The notes: generated by a model not told the origin, from the sequence alone. Shown: positions 44,884 to 53,635, numbered from the stretch's first letter. The stretch: 64,000 nt of DNA from JANLVJ01 sp031363945 (GCA_031363945.1 JANLVJ010000041.1:33310-97309), one strand, 5' to 3'. Translations and numbers: made by a program.

Positions 44884-47201
44884 TTAACCAGTTTCTTTAG
44901 TCGGGCAAATGCTTTGAGATTTTCAGGTCTGGAGATACTCTGTTGGATATTTTCTTTTTCAAACCGGGTAAGATGCCAGCTGAGTGAAGCACCCCGCACA
45001 ACCTTTAAAGAGATAGAATCACGTGACATGCTTCTACCGGCATTAAAGTCAGGCATATAAGGTAGCTCAATATAGTCAAGCCGTGTACCCAGCCAGGCTC
45101 TGGCATATGACACTCCTGCATCATTATAGTTATTTTGAATATCTTCCCAGACAGCATAAAAACCACCGATGGTTGAGAAAATTTTTTCAGCCAGGGTCTG
45201 ATGACGTTCCTGCTCTATACGTTTTTCTGAGCTTGCATCTCTTATTGAAAGCATTACCACCCCAGAAGTATTCTGTCTGATCCAGTCCCGAAAAACAAAG
45301 GTAAATTTAAGGGCATCATCAATACCATAATTATCGGTCATGCCGGCATCCATTACCTGCATTGAGGGCAAACTAGGCAATTCAACAGTTGGGGATATAT
45401 ACGGAAAGGTCGCGCTCATTCTCAGTGCTGTTAAAAAGCGAAGTTTCCCAGCTCCCTGGTTTGCAAAAAACCGATCAAACTCAACTGCCTGTACATGCCT
45501 GATATTATCATGTCTCCACATTGAATCAGACCCAACCATATAAGAGATATTCTGCGGTGAAACATAGAGCTTTCTGCCGTCATTGATAATGGTCGGGCTC
45601 AAAATCATCATCGGAATAATTGCATCTGCTTCAGGTTGCTTATAATCAGTTATAGATTTATCAAGAACAGCATTGGTACTATGGTTTAATTCTGCTTCAA
45701 GAGCCTCACCCCTATCATGATAATAAGATTTTTCGAGGTAATTAAATGTTAGCGATCTGAAGAAAATATCATTCACCACAAAATTGAACATGATAGCATT
45801 CAGGTTATCCTGACCCATTTGTTTTGCGAAATTCAGGTCATTAATATTAAGACGGGCGCCTTTCATCTTACGCAGATATAATTCACGGTAAAATGCTGCT
45901 CCAATCATTCCTCCTGATGCCCCGGTAATTAAAACCGTATGCTTCATCAGATTACCACCGGCCATGGAATCAGCCATTTGCAAATTTCTGATAGTCCAGA
46001 TTGCAGCGCGTTGCCCTCCTCCGCTACAGCAAACAAATACCATCTTAGGCTTATCAGAAAACTTTTTACGCCAGTTTTCAAGAATCTGTGTTGTCTCAAT
46101 CTTATCACGGTGATAAATAGAATCTGAGGCCAGCGCCTTCAGGGCTGAAATTGAATAAACTGCGGGTTTTTTACCATAGTCAAGACCTGATCCACCTTGA
46201 TTTCCCCGGTACCATACACTGGTCATTAAATTGAATACTAAGAAAAAAATAATCATACACGCTGCTGTCCATTCCTTAAAATAATAGCTGAACCAGCCAG
46301 CCACCATGACAAGAATGGTGAAAAATAATAACAGGCTTGCACCAGCAGGTATATGTACTGATTCACGGCCAGCAAATGAGCCCATGACAAGCAATGAGAA
46401 GATCAATGCAATCTCCATAATGATCGCATTCAAATGATTTTGAGCAAATACCTGCTTTATAGAATCAGGGTTAATTGAAATAGCCGTATTTACTTTCCTG
46501 ATCTTCCATGGTAATTCAAGGTAGTACAATACTTTTACCGGGGCCAAACCAGGCTCTGACAGAACACCTGATTTTATCCTTTTTAATCGGCGTTGCTCCG
46601 ATTTTTTTGCTACCGAAGGACCCAAGACAATAAATATATCCTTATTTGTACCTACCAGGTAATTGAAAAAAATCATTACAAAAATGGTAAATCCCCCAAG
46701 AAAAGAAAATGCCTCGAGCAGAATCCGTGAAGTAGAGATATACTCGCTCTCTGTCTGAAACTTTATGAAGTTTATGATGTAAACAACGATAAACAGCACG
46801 GGAATAATCGAATTATTTAAAAAGAATTTGCCAAAAGGAACCCTCAGATAGCCTAAGAAACTGAACCTGTTACTCTCTAAAGAATAGCTTGTTACCTGAA
46901 AAGCCAGTAAGAACCCTCCCATTGCAAGGCCCATAATTAACATACTTAGCCAGCTTACCCTGCCCAAATATTCAGGATCTAAAAAAAGGTAAGGTATCCC
47001 GAATTCTTTACCAATATGGCCAGTAATTATACCAAATAAAATGCCCCAGATCAGCAAGAGTGAGAAGTTCTTCTTAAGATGAATCAGCAGCAGCTGTATG
47101 GGAAACGAAAAAAAGATTCCCCTTAAAATACCAAAGGGCCTTCTTTTTCTCCAGCCACGATTTTGTACTTCTTTCTTTTGACTTACAGGAGAATCAATCA
47201 T
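44880..47201 (-). CDS. Polytopic membrane protein with patatin-like phospholipase domain
   Basis: The 773-residue protein has about seven hydrophobic segments in its first 330 residues, then a patatin fold. The oxyanion loop CSGGGQRAA (about residues 389-397), the nucleophile elbow GASGG (about 427-431) and the catalytic aspartate in VMDAGMTDNYG (about 613) form the Ser-Asp dyad. Patatins hydrolyse acyl esters of membrane lipids. The attached multi-pass domain places the enzyme in the inner membrane with its active domain probably on the cytosolic side. It shares its 3' end with dcd on the opposite strand. Confidence 0.85.
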   Translation of the reverse strand: MIDSPVSQKKEVQNRGWRKRRPFGILRGIFFSFPIQLLLIHLKKNFSLLLIWGILFGIITGHIGKEFGIPYLFLDPEYLGRVSWLSMLIMGLAMGGFLLAFQVTSYSLESNRFSFLGYLRVPFGKFFLNNSIIPVLFIVVYIINFIKFQTESEYISTSRILLEAFSFLGGFTIFVMIFFNYLVGTNKDIFIVLGPSVAKKSEQRRLKRIKSGVLSEPGLAPVKVLYYLELPWKIRKVNTAISINPDSIKQVFAQNHLNAIIMEIALIFSLLVMGSFAGRESVHIPAGASLLLFFTILVMVAGWFSYYFKEWTAACMIIFFLVFNLMTSVWYRGNQGGSGLDYGKKPAVYSISALKALASDSIYHRDKIETTQILENWRKKFSDKPKMVFVCCSGGGQRAAIWTIRNLQMADSMAGGNLMKHTVLITGASGGMIGAAFYRELYLRKMKGARLNINDLNFAKQMGQDNLNAIMFNFVVNDIFFRSLTFNYLEKSYYHDRGEALEAELNHSTNAVLDKSITDYKQPEADAIIPMMILSPTIINDGRKLYVSPQNISYMVGSDSMWRHDNIRHVQAVEFDRFFANQGAGKLRFLTALRMSATFPYISPTVELPSLPSMQVMDAGMTDNYGIDDALKFTFVFRDWIRQNTSGVVMLSIRDASSEKRIEQERHQTLAEKIFSTIGGFYAVWEDIQNNYNDAGVSYARAWLGTRLDYIELPYMPDFNAGRSMSRDSISLKVVRGASLSWHLTRFEKENIQQSISRPENLKAFARLKKLVN

Positions 47202-47283
47202 TTAATCTCGCGAGAATTAATTGTCATTAACGTCAGCTACAGACAGATGTTTCATTTAAAATGGGTGAATTGAACAGATAAGT

Positions 47284-47291
47284 TAAATTTG
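47284..47291 (+). promoter_or_regulatory. -7 box (TAAATTTG) for the lpxH-like gene
   Basis: An exact TAnnTTTG match ends five bases before the ATG at 47297, so the transcript is likely leaderless or has only a few leader bases. Confidence 0.5.
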
Positions 47292-47296
47292 ACTTA

Positions 47297-48052
47297 ATGA
47301 ATATTCAACACGGAAAGAAAATATATTTCGCATCAGATTTCCACCTGGGAGTACCTGATAGTTTTAACAGCAAAAAACGTGAGCTTGAAATCGTCAGCTG
47401 GCTTGATTTTGCAGCAATAGATGCCGCAGAAATCTATCTTGTAGGTGACGTTTTCGATTTTTGGTTTGAATATAATAAAGTTATTCCAAAAGGCTTTGCC
47501 CGCTTACAGGGTAAACTTGCTGAAATCACAGATTCAGGTATACCAGTTCATTTCTTTTCAGGAAACCATGATATGTGGGGTCTTGATTATTTTAAAGATG
47601 AGCTGGGATTGATACTACATCATGATCCGATTGCTATAAACTTTAATGATAAAAGTTTTTTTATTGGACATGGTGATGGCTTAGGACCGGGAGATGCTAC
47701 CTATAAATTTTTGAAGAGGATTTTTAGAAACCCCATTTGCCAATGGCTATTTGCCAGGCTTCATCCAAACCTGGGAATTGGAATTGCCAGTGCATGGTCA
47801 AATAAAAGCAGGGCAAGTGTAAATGAAAAAGAGGTTTTCCAGGGTGTTGATAATGAATGGCTGGCTATTTATGCAAAAGAACTACTTATTAAAACACCTT
47901 ACGACTATTTTATTTTTGGGCATCGACACCTGCCCCTAGATCTGTTACTAGATGGTAAAAGCCGTTATATTAATCTGGGCGAGTGGATGAATTACCGAAG
48001 TTATGCTGTTTTTGATGGGCAAAATCTGAGCCTTAAATACTGGAATCAATAG
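47297..48052 (+). CDS. lpxH: UDP-2,3-diacylglucosamine diphosphatase (LpxH-like)
   Basis: LpxH cleaves UDP-2,3-diacylglucosamine to lipid X in lipid A synthesis. The 251-residue calcineurin-like phosphoesterase has all metal motifs in order: DFHLGV (about residues 15-20), GDVFDFWFEY (about 51-60), GNHDMW (about 92-97), GHGDGLGPGD (about 124-133) and FGHRHLP (about 208-214). No other lipid A gene is adjacent. The FDFWFEY wording is typical of LpxH rather than of general phosphodiesterases. Confidence 0.9.
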   Translation: MNIQHGKKIYFASDFHLGVPDSFNSKKRELEIVSWLDFAAIDAAEIYLVGDVFDFWFEYNKVIPKGFARLQGKLAEITDSGIPVHFFSGNHDMWGLDYFKDELGLILHHDPIAINFNDKSFFIGHGDGLGPGDATYKFLKRIFRNPICQWLFARLHPNLGIGIASAWSNKSRASVNEKEVFQGVDNEWLAIYAKELLIKTPYDYFIFGHRHLPLDLLLDGKSRYINLGEWMNYRSYAVFDGQNLSLKYWNQ

Positions 48053-48123
48053 TTTCCGTTGTTTCTCACTGCCAGCCATATATAGAGACAGCAGAACTAA
48101 TGGTACTGATGCTGATTTTTTCG

Positions 48124-48131
48124 TAAATTTG
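48124..48131 (+). promoter_or_regulatory. -7 box (TAAATTTG) for prfA
   Basis: An exact TAnnTTTG match 16 bases before the prfA ATG; no clear -33 TTG. Confidence 0.5.
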
Positions 48132-48147
48132 TAAATTATTTAGACAG

Positions 48148-49152
48148 ATGATTGACAAATTAGCAGCAATAAAAGACCGTTGGATAAATGTAGAACAGGA
48201 ACTGGCTAACCCGGCAACTATGCTTGACATGAAGCGGTTTGCTACACTGAACAAAGATTACAAGGAACTTAGTAAGATAGTTGAACAATACCATATTTAC
48301 AGCAATATCGTCAGCAATATTGAAAGCAATAAAGCCATTCTGGCTATTGAAAAAGACGAAGAATTCAGGGAAATGGCCCGTGCTGAACTCGATGAGCTGA
48401 TTGAACAACGAGATCTTAAAGAGGAAGAAATCAGGGTCATGCTGATTCCTAAAGAGCCAGAAGATGCTAAAAATGCAATTCTGGAAATCAGGGGTGGCAC
48501 AGGGGGTGATGAAGCAAGTTTATTTGCAGGAGACCTTTACAGAATGTACGTTCGTTATGCTGAACGTCGGGGCTGGAAGGTTGAACTAATGGATGATACT
48601 CCAGGTACTGCCGGTGGATATAAAGAAATAGTGGTCCTTGTAAGCGGTGATGATGTTTACGGGCAGTTAAAATATGAATCTGGCGTTCACAGGGTTCAAA
48701 GGGTACCAAATACAGAAACTCAGGGCCGTATACATACCTCAGCAGCAACTATTGTTGTACTTCCAGAGGCTGATGAATTTGACGTTGATATCAGGATCAG
48801 TGATATCAGGAAGGATTTATTCTGTGCTTCAGGTCCTGGAGGGCAGTCTGTAAATACCACGTATTCAGCAGTGAGACTCACCCATTTACCTTCAGGCATT
48901 ACGGCACAATGTCAGGATCAAAAATCTCAACTAAAGAATTACGATAAAGCGTTGCAGGTTTTAAGAAGTAGGATTTATGAGGTCGAACTTGCAAAACACC
49001 TGGAAATAACTGCTAAAAAACGGAAAACAATGGTTTCAACAGGTGACCGTTCAGCAAAAATCAGAACCTACAACTATCCTCAAGGAAGAGTTACAGATCA
49101 CCGCATCAGTCTTACCATTCATAACCTCTGGCAGCATACAAGAAGTCATTGA
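48148..49152 (+). CDS. prfA: Peptide chain release factor 1, frame broken near the C-terminus
   Basis: RF1 ends translation at UAA and UAG. The GGQ catalytic motif (SGPGGQSVNTT, about residues 231-241), the codon-recognition block RVPNTETQGRIHTS (PxT motif) and the RSAKIRTYNYPQGRVTDHR block are intact. After LTIHNL the frame goes out of register: it reads WQHTRSH and stops at a TGA. The expected ending GSIQEVIDALQLAENAER...KEG continues in the +1 frame to a TAA at 49205-49207. Comparison with the usual spacing suggests a small deletion (about 14 nt) rather than one inserted base. About 24 residues are lost from the terminal helix of an essential protein, so either a sequencing error or a tolerated truncation is involved. 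Confidence 0.9.
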   Translation: MIDKLAAIKDRWINVEQELANPATMLDMKRFATLNKDYKELSKIVEQYHIYSNIVSNIESNKAILAIEKDEEFREMARAELDELIEQRDLKEEEIRVMLIPKEPEDAKNAILEIRGGTGGDEASLFAGDLYRMYVRYAERRGWKVELMDDTPGTAGGYKEIVVLVSGDDVYGQLKYESGVHRVQRVPNTETQGRIHTSAATIVVLPEADEFDVDIRISDIRKDLFCASGPGGQSVNTTYSAVRLTHLPSGITAQCQDQKSQLKNYDKALQVLRSRIYEVELAKHLEITAKKRKTMVSTGDRSAKIRTYNYPQGRVTDHRISLTIHNLWQHTRSH

Positions 49153-49225
49153 TGCATTGCAACTTGCAGAAAATGCAGAACGCATGAAAGAAGGAAGCAC
49201 TGTTTAATAAGCGCTTCTCTTTAAA

Positions 49226-49339
49226 TCAGAATGTATCTTTGATCAGCTTTAGATGGGCCAGATGGTGATTCAAATGCCCTGTGTAAACTTGAAGAAAGAA
49301 CGTGATCTTAACTGTAATATCACTATAAGGGCCGGCAGA
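49226..49339 (-). pseudogene. DinB-like family gene remnant (3' end)
   Basis: On the minus strand, 37 sense codons from just after an in-frame TAA to a TGA read like the end of a DinB-superfamily protein. The telling piece is LQVYTGHLNHHLAHLK, with the histidine-rich helix that binds metal in this family. No start codon or upstream part was found, and the promoter for tRNA-Asp lies just beyond. It appears to be the tail of a decayed gene. Confidence 0.4.
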
Positions 49340-49465
49340 TTAGTCGAAAAAATAACTTTTTATGGGCTTTAAGACTTGTAAAAAAAACTTCACCTGGACA
49401 TGAAAATTTAAACAAGCTGTTCTTCAAATTACTACAAATTCTTTTCAATTAATTATGCCATTGAC

Positions 49466-49495
49466 TTGATAAGCACAATTCTATTCCTATATTTG
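49466..49495 (+). promoter_or_regulatory. Promoter of tRNA-Asp: TTG-N19-TATATTTG
   Basis: TTG (49466-49468) and TATATTTG (49488-49495) are separated by 19 bases, the textbook spacing for a Bacteroidota promoter and the best -33/-7 pair in the window. The mature tRNA begins 33 bases after the box. Confidence 0.75.
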
Positions 49496-49527
49496 CAATC
49501 CAATAGCAGCTAAAAACGGCTACAAAC

Positions 49528-49601
49528 GGAGTGGTAGTTCAGCTGGTTAGAATACATGCCTGTCACGCATGGGGTCGCGGGTTCGAATCCCGTCCATTCC
49601 G
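49528..49601 (+). tRNA. tRNA-Asp, anticodon GTC
   Basis: A full cloverleaf can be drawn. The acceptor stem GGAGTGG pairs with CCATTCC (one G-T pair). The anticodon stem CATGC/GCATG encloses CTGTCAC with anticodon GTC at 49562-49564. The T arm has GGTTCGAATCC, and the discriminator base is G at 49601. The 3' CCA is not encoded. The gene stands alone between the disturbed prfA end and the accessory region. Confidence 0.96.
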
Positions 49602-49613
49602 CACTAATAATTT

Positions 49614-49646
49614 AGCAGTTACTTCGAAAGTGTAGCTGCTTTTTTT
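49614..49646 (+). terminator. Terminator after tRNA-Asp
   Basis: AGCAGTTAC and GTGTAGCTGCT form an imperfect stem (AGCAG/CTGCT plus further pairs) followed by seven T. It begins 13 bases after the tRNA. Confidence 0.7.
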
Positions 49647-49831
49647 ATGCGGGTAAAGCAGGTGGTAAAACAAACCGCCATCCAAATGCACTAATTGCCA
49701 CTACAGCCCACCTCAGCAATTGGAAAACATCGGGCATCTGATGGGCTAAAGATCAATTAAACGTATTATTAAAGTAAAAATACTTTACGGCCTTATTATG
49801 TTATATTTAGGTAGCCTGCCTATTCTATCCC

Positions 49832-50290
49832 ATGAAAAAACTCTTACTGCTCTCAGTCTCAATTTTTATCTGGGCCTCTGCAATGGCTCAGGTTTCAGAT
49901 TCAATCCCGCAGAAGCATGATATGTATATTCATATCGTTACGGTCGATAGTAACTTAACTTCATTAATGGGTTTCGGTCACTTCCTAACAGATAATAGAT
50001 TCCAGATTACAAAAATCGATAAAGACTTTTTGTCTATGAGTACAAATTTCTTTGCCCTGGTTATTGGATCATCTACTAATACCGGGTTGCAGGCAAATGT
50101 GAAAGGTCATGAAATAACGATCAAGATAATATCAAAATTACAGTATCCCATTAATATATGGGATGGAGTTGATGGCTTAGATATGGAATACAAGGAAGAA
50201 AGACCTCTAAGGAACAAACTTGTTTGGGAAAAAGTATTAAAAATGCTTTCCAAATTTCCACACACCCGAATCTATTACTCTCAACTCTAA
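49832..50290 (+). CDS. Small secreted protein of unknown function
   Basis: The 152-residue protein has a clean signal peptide (KKLLLLSVSIFIWASAMAQ, cleavage after AQ). The mature part of about 133 residues has no cysteine and no recognised motif. It contains WDGVDGLDMEYKEERPLRNKLVWEKVLKML towards the end, in two pieces of mixed strand and helix. A near-consensus TATATTTA box lies about 20-30 bases upstream. It is the first gene after the tRNA. Confidence 0.65.
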   Translation: MKKLLLLSVSIFIWASAMAQVSDSIPQKHDMYIHIVTVDSNLTSLMGFGHFLTDNRFQITKIDKDFLSMSTNFFALVIGSSTNTGLQANVKGHEITIKIISKLQYPINIWDGVDGLDMEYKEERPLRNKLVWEKVLKMLSKFPHTRIYYSQL

Positions 50291-50399
50291 ATACCCTATA
50301 AACGGAGAAGACCTATGAGGTTAAACATGGATCTTGCTTCATATCTGTTTCAATTGTTCAGGTGATAATTGTTTTATAGTCTCCTGACTTAATACCGTT

Positions 50400-50675
50400 T
50401 CATAGATCTGGATAAAAAAAATTTGGTAGATTCTGCAGCTCATAAACTTTCTGAAAAATAGGCCTTTTCCATTTTGGTATACAATTCCGATTGAAACTAA
50501 ATAAACTGGCGGCTTTACGTTCGGTGAGTAAACCTTGGCTTATATCACTGAATACTTTCTTTTTGAATAATTCATCGTACCTGTAGAAAGGCTGACTCGG
50601 TAGATTAATGAATTTCTTTTCTTTTCTTATTTGGTTAAGGTATACCACTTTAACCAACAACGATTGCAGAAACAC
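50400..50675 (-). pseudogene. Transposase-like helix-turn-helix remnant
   Basis: The 91-residue frame contains FKKKVFSDISQGLLTERKAASLF followed, after a short gap, by IPKWKR. This resembles the N-terminal helix-turn-helix of IS3-type OrfA transposases (…DIESGLLT..EA..LYGI…I..W). No catalytic DDE part follows and no terminal inverted repeats were seen. It is best taken as a fragment of an insertion sequence. The surrounding bases (50291-50729) hold nothing else I can recognise. Confidence 0.4.
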
Positions 50676-50729
50676 ACATTTAGTTTTTCTATAGGCGAAA
50701 CGCAGCCAATCATTATGTAGATCATTTTT

Positions 50730-51935
50730 CTAAATAAAAGGTAATTTATCGGGCAAATTGAGTCGAGCGACCCCGATGAAATTATCTGCCATGCCATAAT
50801 AAACATCGAACCTATTTGGCATACTCAAATCATCCCGCCTATCAATTCCGGTAGGAAAAACCACGCTTTGTACAATTCCCATACGTTCTTCTAACAACTC
50901 AGGCTTTAATACAGGGCTTGACGAACGATAGAGGATTTTTTCAGGGTGATTCTCATCTAAAATCATAACCCCGGCTGAGTAAACCAGGTGATGAGGTTCA
51001 TCATTAACAGTAAGAGTCTGGTGAACACCGTGATAAACCATTATCCAGCCATGTTTGCTCAGTACGGGCGGTGTTCCCGCCCCGATTTTGATTTTCTCCC
51101 ATTCTGCCTCCGGCAGTGCTAGTGGGCTGTTCGATTCAAACTCCTGTAAGTGTTCGGCCCTACTGCCGTTTAACATAAGGTCGCTGTAAGATATCCAAAT
51201 ACATTCGTGGTGATCTCTGATCCTGCGGTCTTCTGGATCACACATAATGTCCTCAGCCGTAGTGCCGGGAAACAACGGGCGATGAAGCATAACCATGGAA
51301 GTATCGCCATGAGGGCTGGTCATAGATTTTGGAAAAATACATGCATCTTTATTATATACGTCATTAAAAGTGATCTGTTTATAATTGGTAAAATCAGCAA
51401 GACCCAGACGTTCCCAATGCAACAAATTTTTTGAAATTGCCAAAGCAATACGTGGCCCTTGTGACGAAAAGGCGGTATAAGTCATGATATATTGTTGTAA
51501 CGGCTCAAAATAGGTTATCCTTGGGTCTTCGCACCCGCCCCCTTCGGGTCTTTTTTCATAATCGGCTTCCGGTTCCAGGGCAATTCCTAGTCGTTTTACA
51601 CCAATAGGGTCACCATTAGTGGCAAAAATCACCTTGGCGATGCCTATACGCGAGTAATTACCTTTGCCTACCAGTCTCGGAAATAAATACAGGTCGCCGT
51701 CAGGTCCGCGAATGGCCGCAGGATTTAATACGCCTTCAATTTCCATATGGTTGCCCGGTTCGGGCCGCATAATTATTCCAATACGATGCATTTGAAGTCC
51801 TTCCATGTAACTGCTATAATTACTTACTAATTTTTTGTGGGCTTTTATTTCAAACTCCATTTCATGCATAAAAAACTCATTCTCATACGGATAGTCTAAC
51901 TCAATCGTCAATTTCCCATCTTCACATATCGTCAA
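50730..51935 (-). CDS. GH130 family glycoside phosphorylase/glycosidase
   Basis: GH130 enzymes mostly phosphorolyse beta-mannosides. The five-bladed propeller landmarks are EGVLNPAAIRGPDGDLYLFPR, GNYSRIGIAK, the catalytic aspartate in GGGCEDPRITYF, FNDVYNKDACIFPK, and SAGVMILDENHPEKILYRSS near the end. The start is uncertain. The frame opens at a TTG (51935); ATG codons at 51806 and 51791 are possible, and the latter is preceded by GGAAGGA at a good distance. The extra N-terminus (ELDYPYENEFF…) is not an obvious part of the family. It lies in the stress region, away from the other sugar genes by one transporter and one ATPase gene. Confidence 0.9.
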   Translation of the reverse strand: MTICEDGKLTIELDYPYENEFFMHEMEFEIKAHKKLVSNYSSYMEGLQMHRIGIIMRPEPGNHMEIEGVLNPAAIRGPDGDLYLFPRLVGKGNYSRIGIAKVIFATNGDPIGVKRLGIALEPEADYEKRPEGGGCEDPRITYFEPLQQYIMTYTAFSSQGPRIALAISKNLLHWERLGLADFTNYKQITFNDVYNKDACIFPKSMTSPHGDTSMVMLHRPLFPGTTAEDIMCDPEDRRIRDHHECIWISYSDLMLNGSRAEHLQEFESNSPLALPEAEWEKIKIGAGTPPVLSKHGWIMVYHGVHQTLTVNDEPHHLVYSAGVMILDENHPEKILYRSSSPVLKPELLEERMGIVQSVVFPTGIDRRDDLSMPNRFDVYYGMADNFIGVARLNLPDKLPFI

Positions 51936-52258
51936 TTGGTATTTCAGATTTAGTTCTTTGCTGTAAAACTCCGCATGCGTACTTTTGCAGCATTTTTTGT
52001 CAATAGCATCAGATGAACATGCCCTTTAAGAGGCCGGCAAAACCCAGTAACATGAATTTCGTGGGTTTGAGCTTTGCATGAAACCAGGTTACTTCAGAAT
52101 TGCAAAGGCTCATCTATACGTTTTATGCTTCGCTAGCAGAATGATATTCTTCATTTTTGTTTGACTTAGGCTACATGTGGTTAACATCTGAATTGCATGT
52201 TAAAGATGTGATCATTATCAGAATTTTTTAATGGTCTGGTCATTCCAGGTTTAACAGA
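51936..52258. other. Intergenic region between divergent GH130 and AI-2E genes
   Basis: The 323 bases hold no recognisable gene. The GH130 frame stays open for about 30 codons upstream of its TTG but without a start codon, so a lost N-terminus or frameshift is possible. An inverted repeat near 52190 is described separately. Confidence 0.4.
52181..52203. repeat. Inverted repeat TTAACAT-N9-ATGTTAA
   Basis: Two perfect seven-base arms around a nine-base spacer lie 56 bases before the AI-2E ATG. The form fits an operator for a dimeric regulator, but no second copy was found. Confidence 0.35.
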
Positions 52259-53395
52259 ATGGAACTATACTTGACTTTTCTGCAGCACCCTATAGAAAAG
52301 AAACTTATGTCAGTATCCAGTCAACAATCAGTATCCAGTCAACAATCAGCATCACCTTGCACAATACAAAAATGGGTTCAGACTACCTTTTTCGTTATCT
52401 TGATCCTTTATTTTGGTAAGGTATTGTTTGTCCCTCTGCTTTTTGGGCTACTGGTAGCGCTGATCACTTTCCCCATTTGTAAAAAAATGGAAAAGTATGG
52501 TATTTCACGCAGTTTTTCAATTGCGGTATTATTAATCTGTGTAGTTGTTCTTGCTGTTGCTCTAGGGCAACTGCTGGGTATAGAGATCAATATTTTTATT
52601 AACGATTATCCACTAATATCTAAACGTTTAGCTGACTTTTCGCCAGTCATTACGCAATGGATCGATAATTCATTTCACGTTAGCCCTTCCGATCAAACTA
52701 TCTGGATACAAAAGCTGTCAGTTAATCTTGACGATGATATTACAGGTTTTTTAAAGGGGGTGTTGAATACGACAATTTCTACCTTAATCATGCTAGTAAT
52801 GATCCCAATTTATTCAGCACTTTTTTTATATCATCGTGAAACTTTTGTCCGGTTCATTGCAATTATTGTAGGCGATAAATATAAAGGTCAACTGCAACTC
52901 ATCCTGCATGAAAGCGTTTTATCCTATTTCAAATATATAAAAGGCAATTTCTACGTATATTCCATTGTTGCCGCCCTTAATTGTGCCGGCTTATCCGCTT
53001 TGGGGATCAAGAATGCCTTATTGTATGGAATTCTGACTTCATTCATGATGGTCATACCTTATATCGGTATATTTATAAGTGCTGCAATTCCGGTCTCTAT
53101 TGCGCTTGTAACCAAAGATTCTGTTTGGTATCCTGTTGGAGTTATCTTGATATTTGTTTTTATCCAATACCTTGAATCTAATGTAATTTTCCCTTGGGTA
53201 GTTGGTAAGCAGCTGAATTTAAGCACATGGGCAACTTTAGTCGCTGTTATTGCCGGTACTATTTTATGGGGTATAGCTGGAATGGTCTTAGTTTCGCCTT
53301 TTTTGGCTATTCTAAAAATAATAACTGATCATGTGCCAAGTTGGAAACCGCTAAACATTTTATTAAACCGATCAGAAGGATACCAAGGTAAATGA
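52259..53395 (+). CDS. AI-2E family transporter
   Basis: The 378-residue inner-membrane protein belongs to the UPF0118/PerM-like family, named for autoinducer-2 export but also including Na+/H+ antiporters. About eight hydrophobic segments are seen; the family-typical IPYIGIFISAAIPVSIALV and the LESNVIFPWVVGKQLNLSTW signature lie near residues 270-335. A second possible start is the ATG at 52307. The stretch SVSSQQSVSSQQSAS just after it comes from a tandem 18-bp repeat. The substrate is unknown. Confidence 0.88.
   Translation: MELYLTFLQHPIEKKLMSVSSQQSVSSQQSASPCTIQKWVQTTFFVILILYFGKVLFVPLLFGLLVALITFPICKKMEKYGISRSFSIAVLLICVVVLAVALGQLLGIEINIFINDYPLISKRLADFSPVITQWIDNSFHVSPSDQTIWIQKLSVNLDDDITGFLKGVLNTTISTLIMLVMIPIYSALFLYHRETFVRFIAIIVGDKYKGQLQLILHESVLSYFKYIKGNFYVYSIVAALNCAGLSALGIKNALLYGILTSFMMVIPYIGIFISAAIPVSIALVTKDSVWYPVGVILIFVFIQYLESNVIFPWVVGKQLNLSTWATLVAVIAGTILWGIAGMVLVSPFLAILKIITDHVPSWKPLNILLNRSEGYQGK
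52311..52346 (+). repeat. Tandem duplication of an 18-bp unit in the AI-2E gene
   Basis: CAGTATCCAGTCAACAAT occurs twice in direct succession, adding six residues (SVSSQQ) to the cytosolic N-terminus without breaking the frame. It probably arose by replication slippage. Confidence 0.8.
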
Positions 53396-53635
53396 TTGAT
53401 TTAAAGCGTCTTTATATTAGCCATCTTGGTCAGGTGCGTATCAGCCAATCTACAGGCCGCCTTAATTAGACCGATTCGGGATAATATTTAACATGGCCTG
53501 TTCGTAAAATAAACTGACCAGGATTAGCTATAAAAGTTCTTGACAATAAAGCCAGAAGTGCCATCAATTTCTATTCTACCTGGCGCAAGGCCGTCCCGGT
53601 ATTTCTTGGCATCCCTATTGGAAAACTGAATAAAG
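53396..53635. other. Short degenerate region with minus-strand coding-like fragments
   Basis: On the minus strand one frame reads plausible protein pieces, RDAKKYRDGLAPGRIEIDG and, after two stops, LIKAACRLADTHLTKMANI. Another frame gives FIANPGQFILRTGHVKYYPE. I cannot identify a family. The pattern of alternating open frames is that of a gene broken by frameshifts, but it may be chance. Confidence 0.25.

Noticed and set aside
49120..49152. Programmed +1 frameshift in prfA like that of prfB
   Set aside because: The prfB signal needs a slippery codon followed by an in-frame UGA at the shift point. Here the shift occurs at CTC TGG with no stop, and residues are also missing, so a small deletion or sequencing error is more likely.
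49580..49601. Attachment-site duplication of the tRNA-Asp 3' end
   Set aside because: No second copy of GGTTCGAATCCCGTCC was seen between 49.6 and 64 kb; it could lie outside the window.
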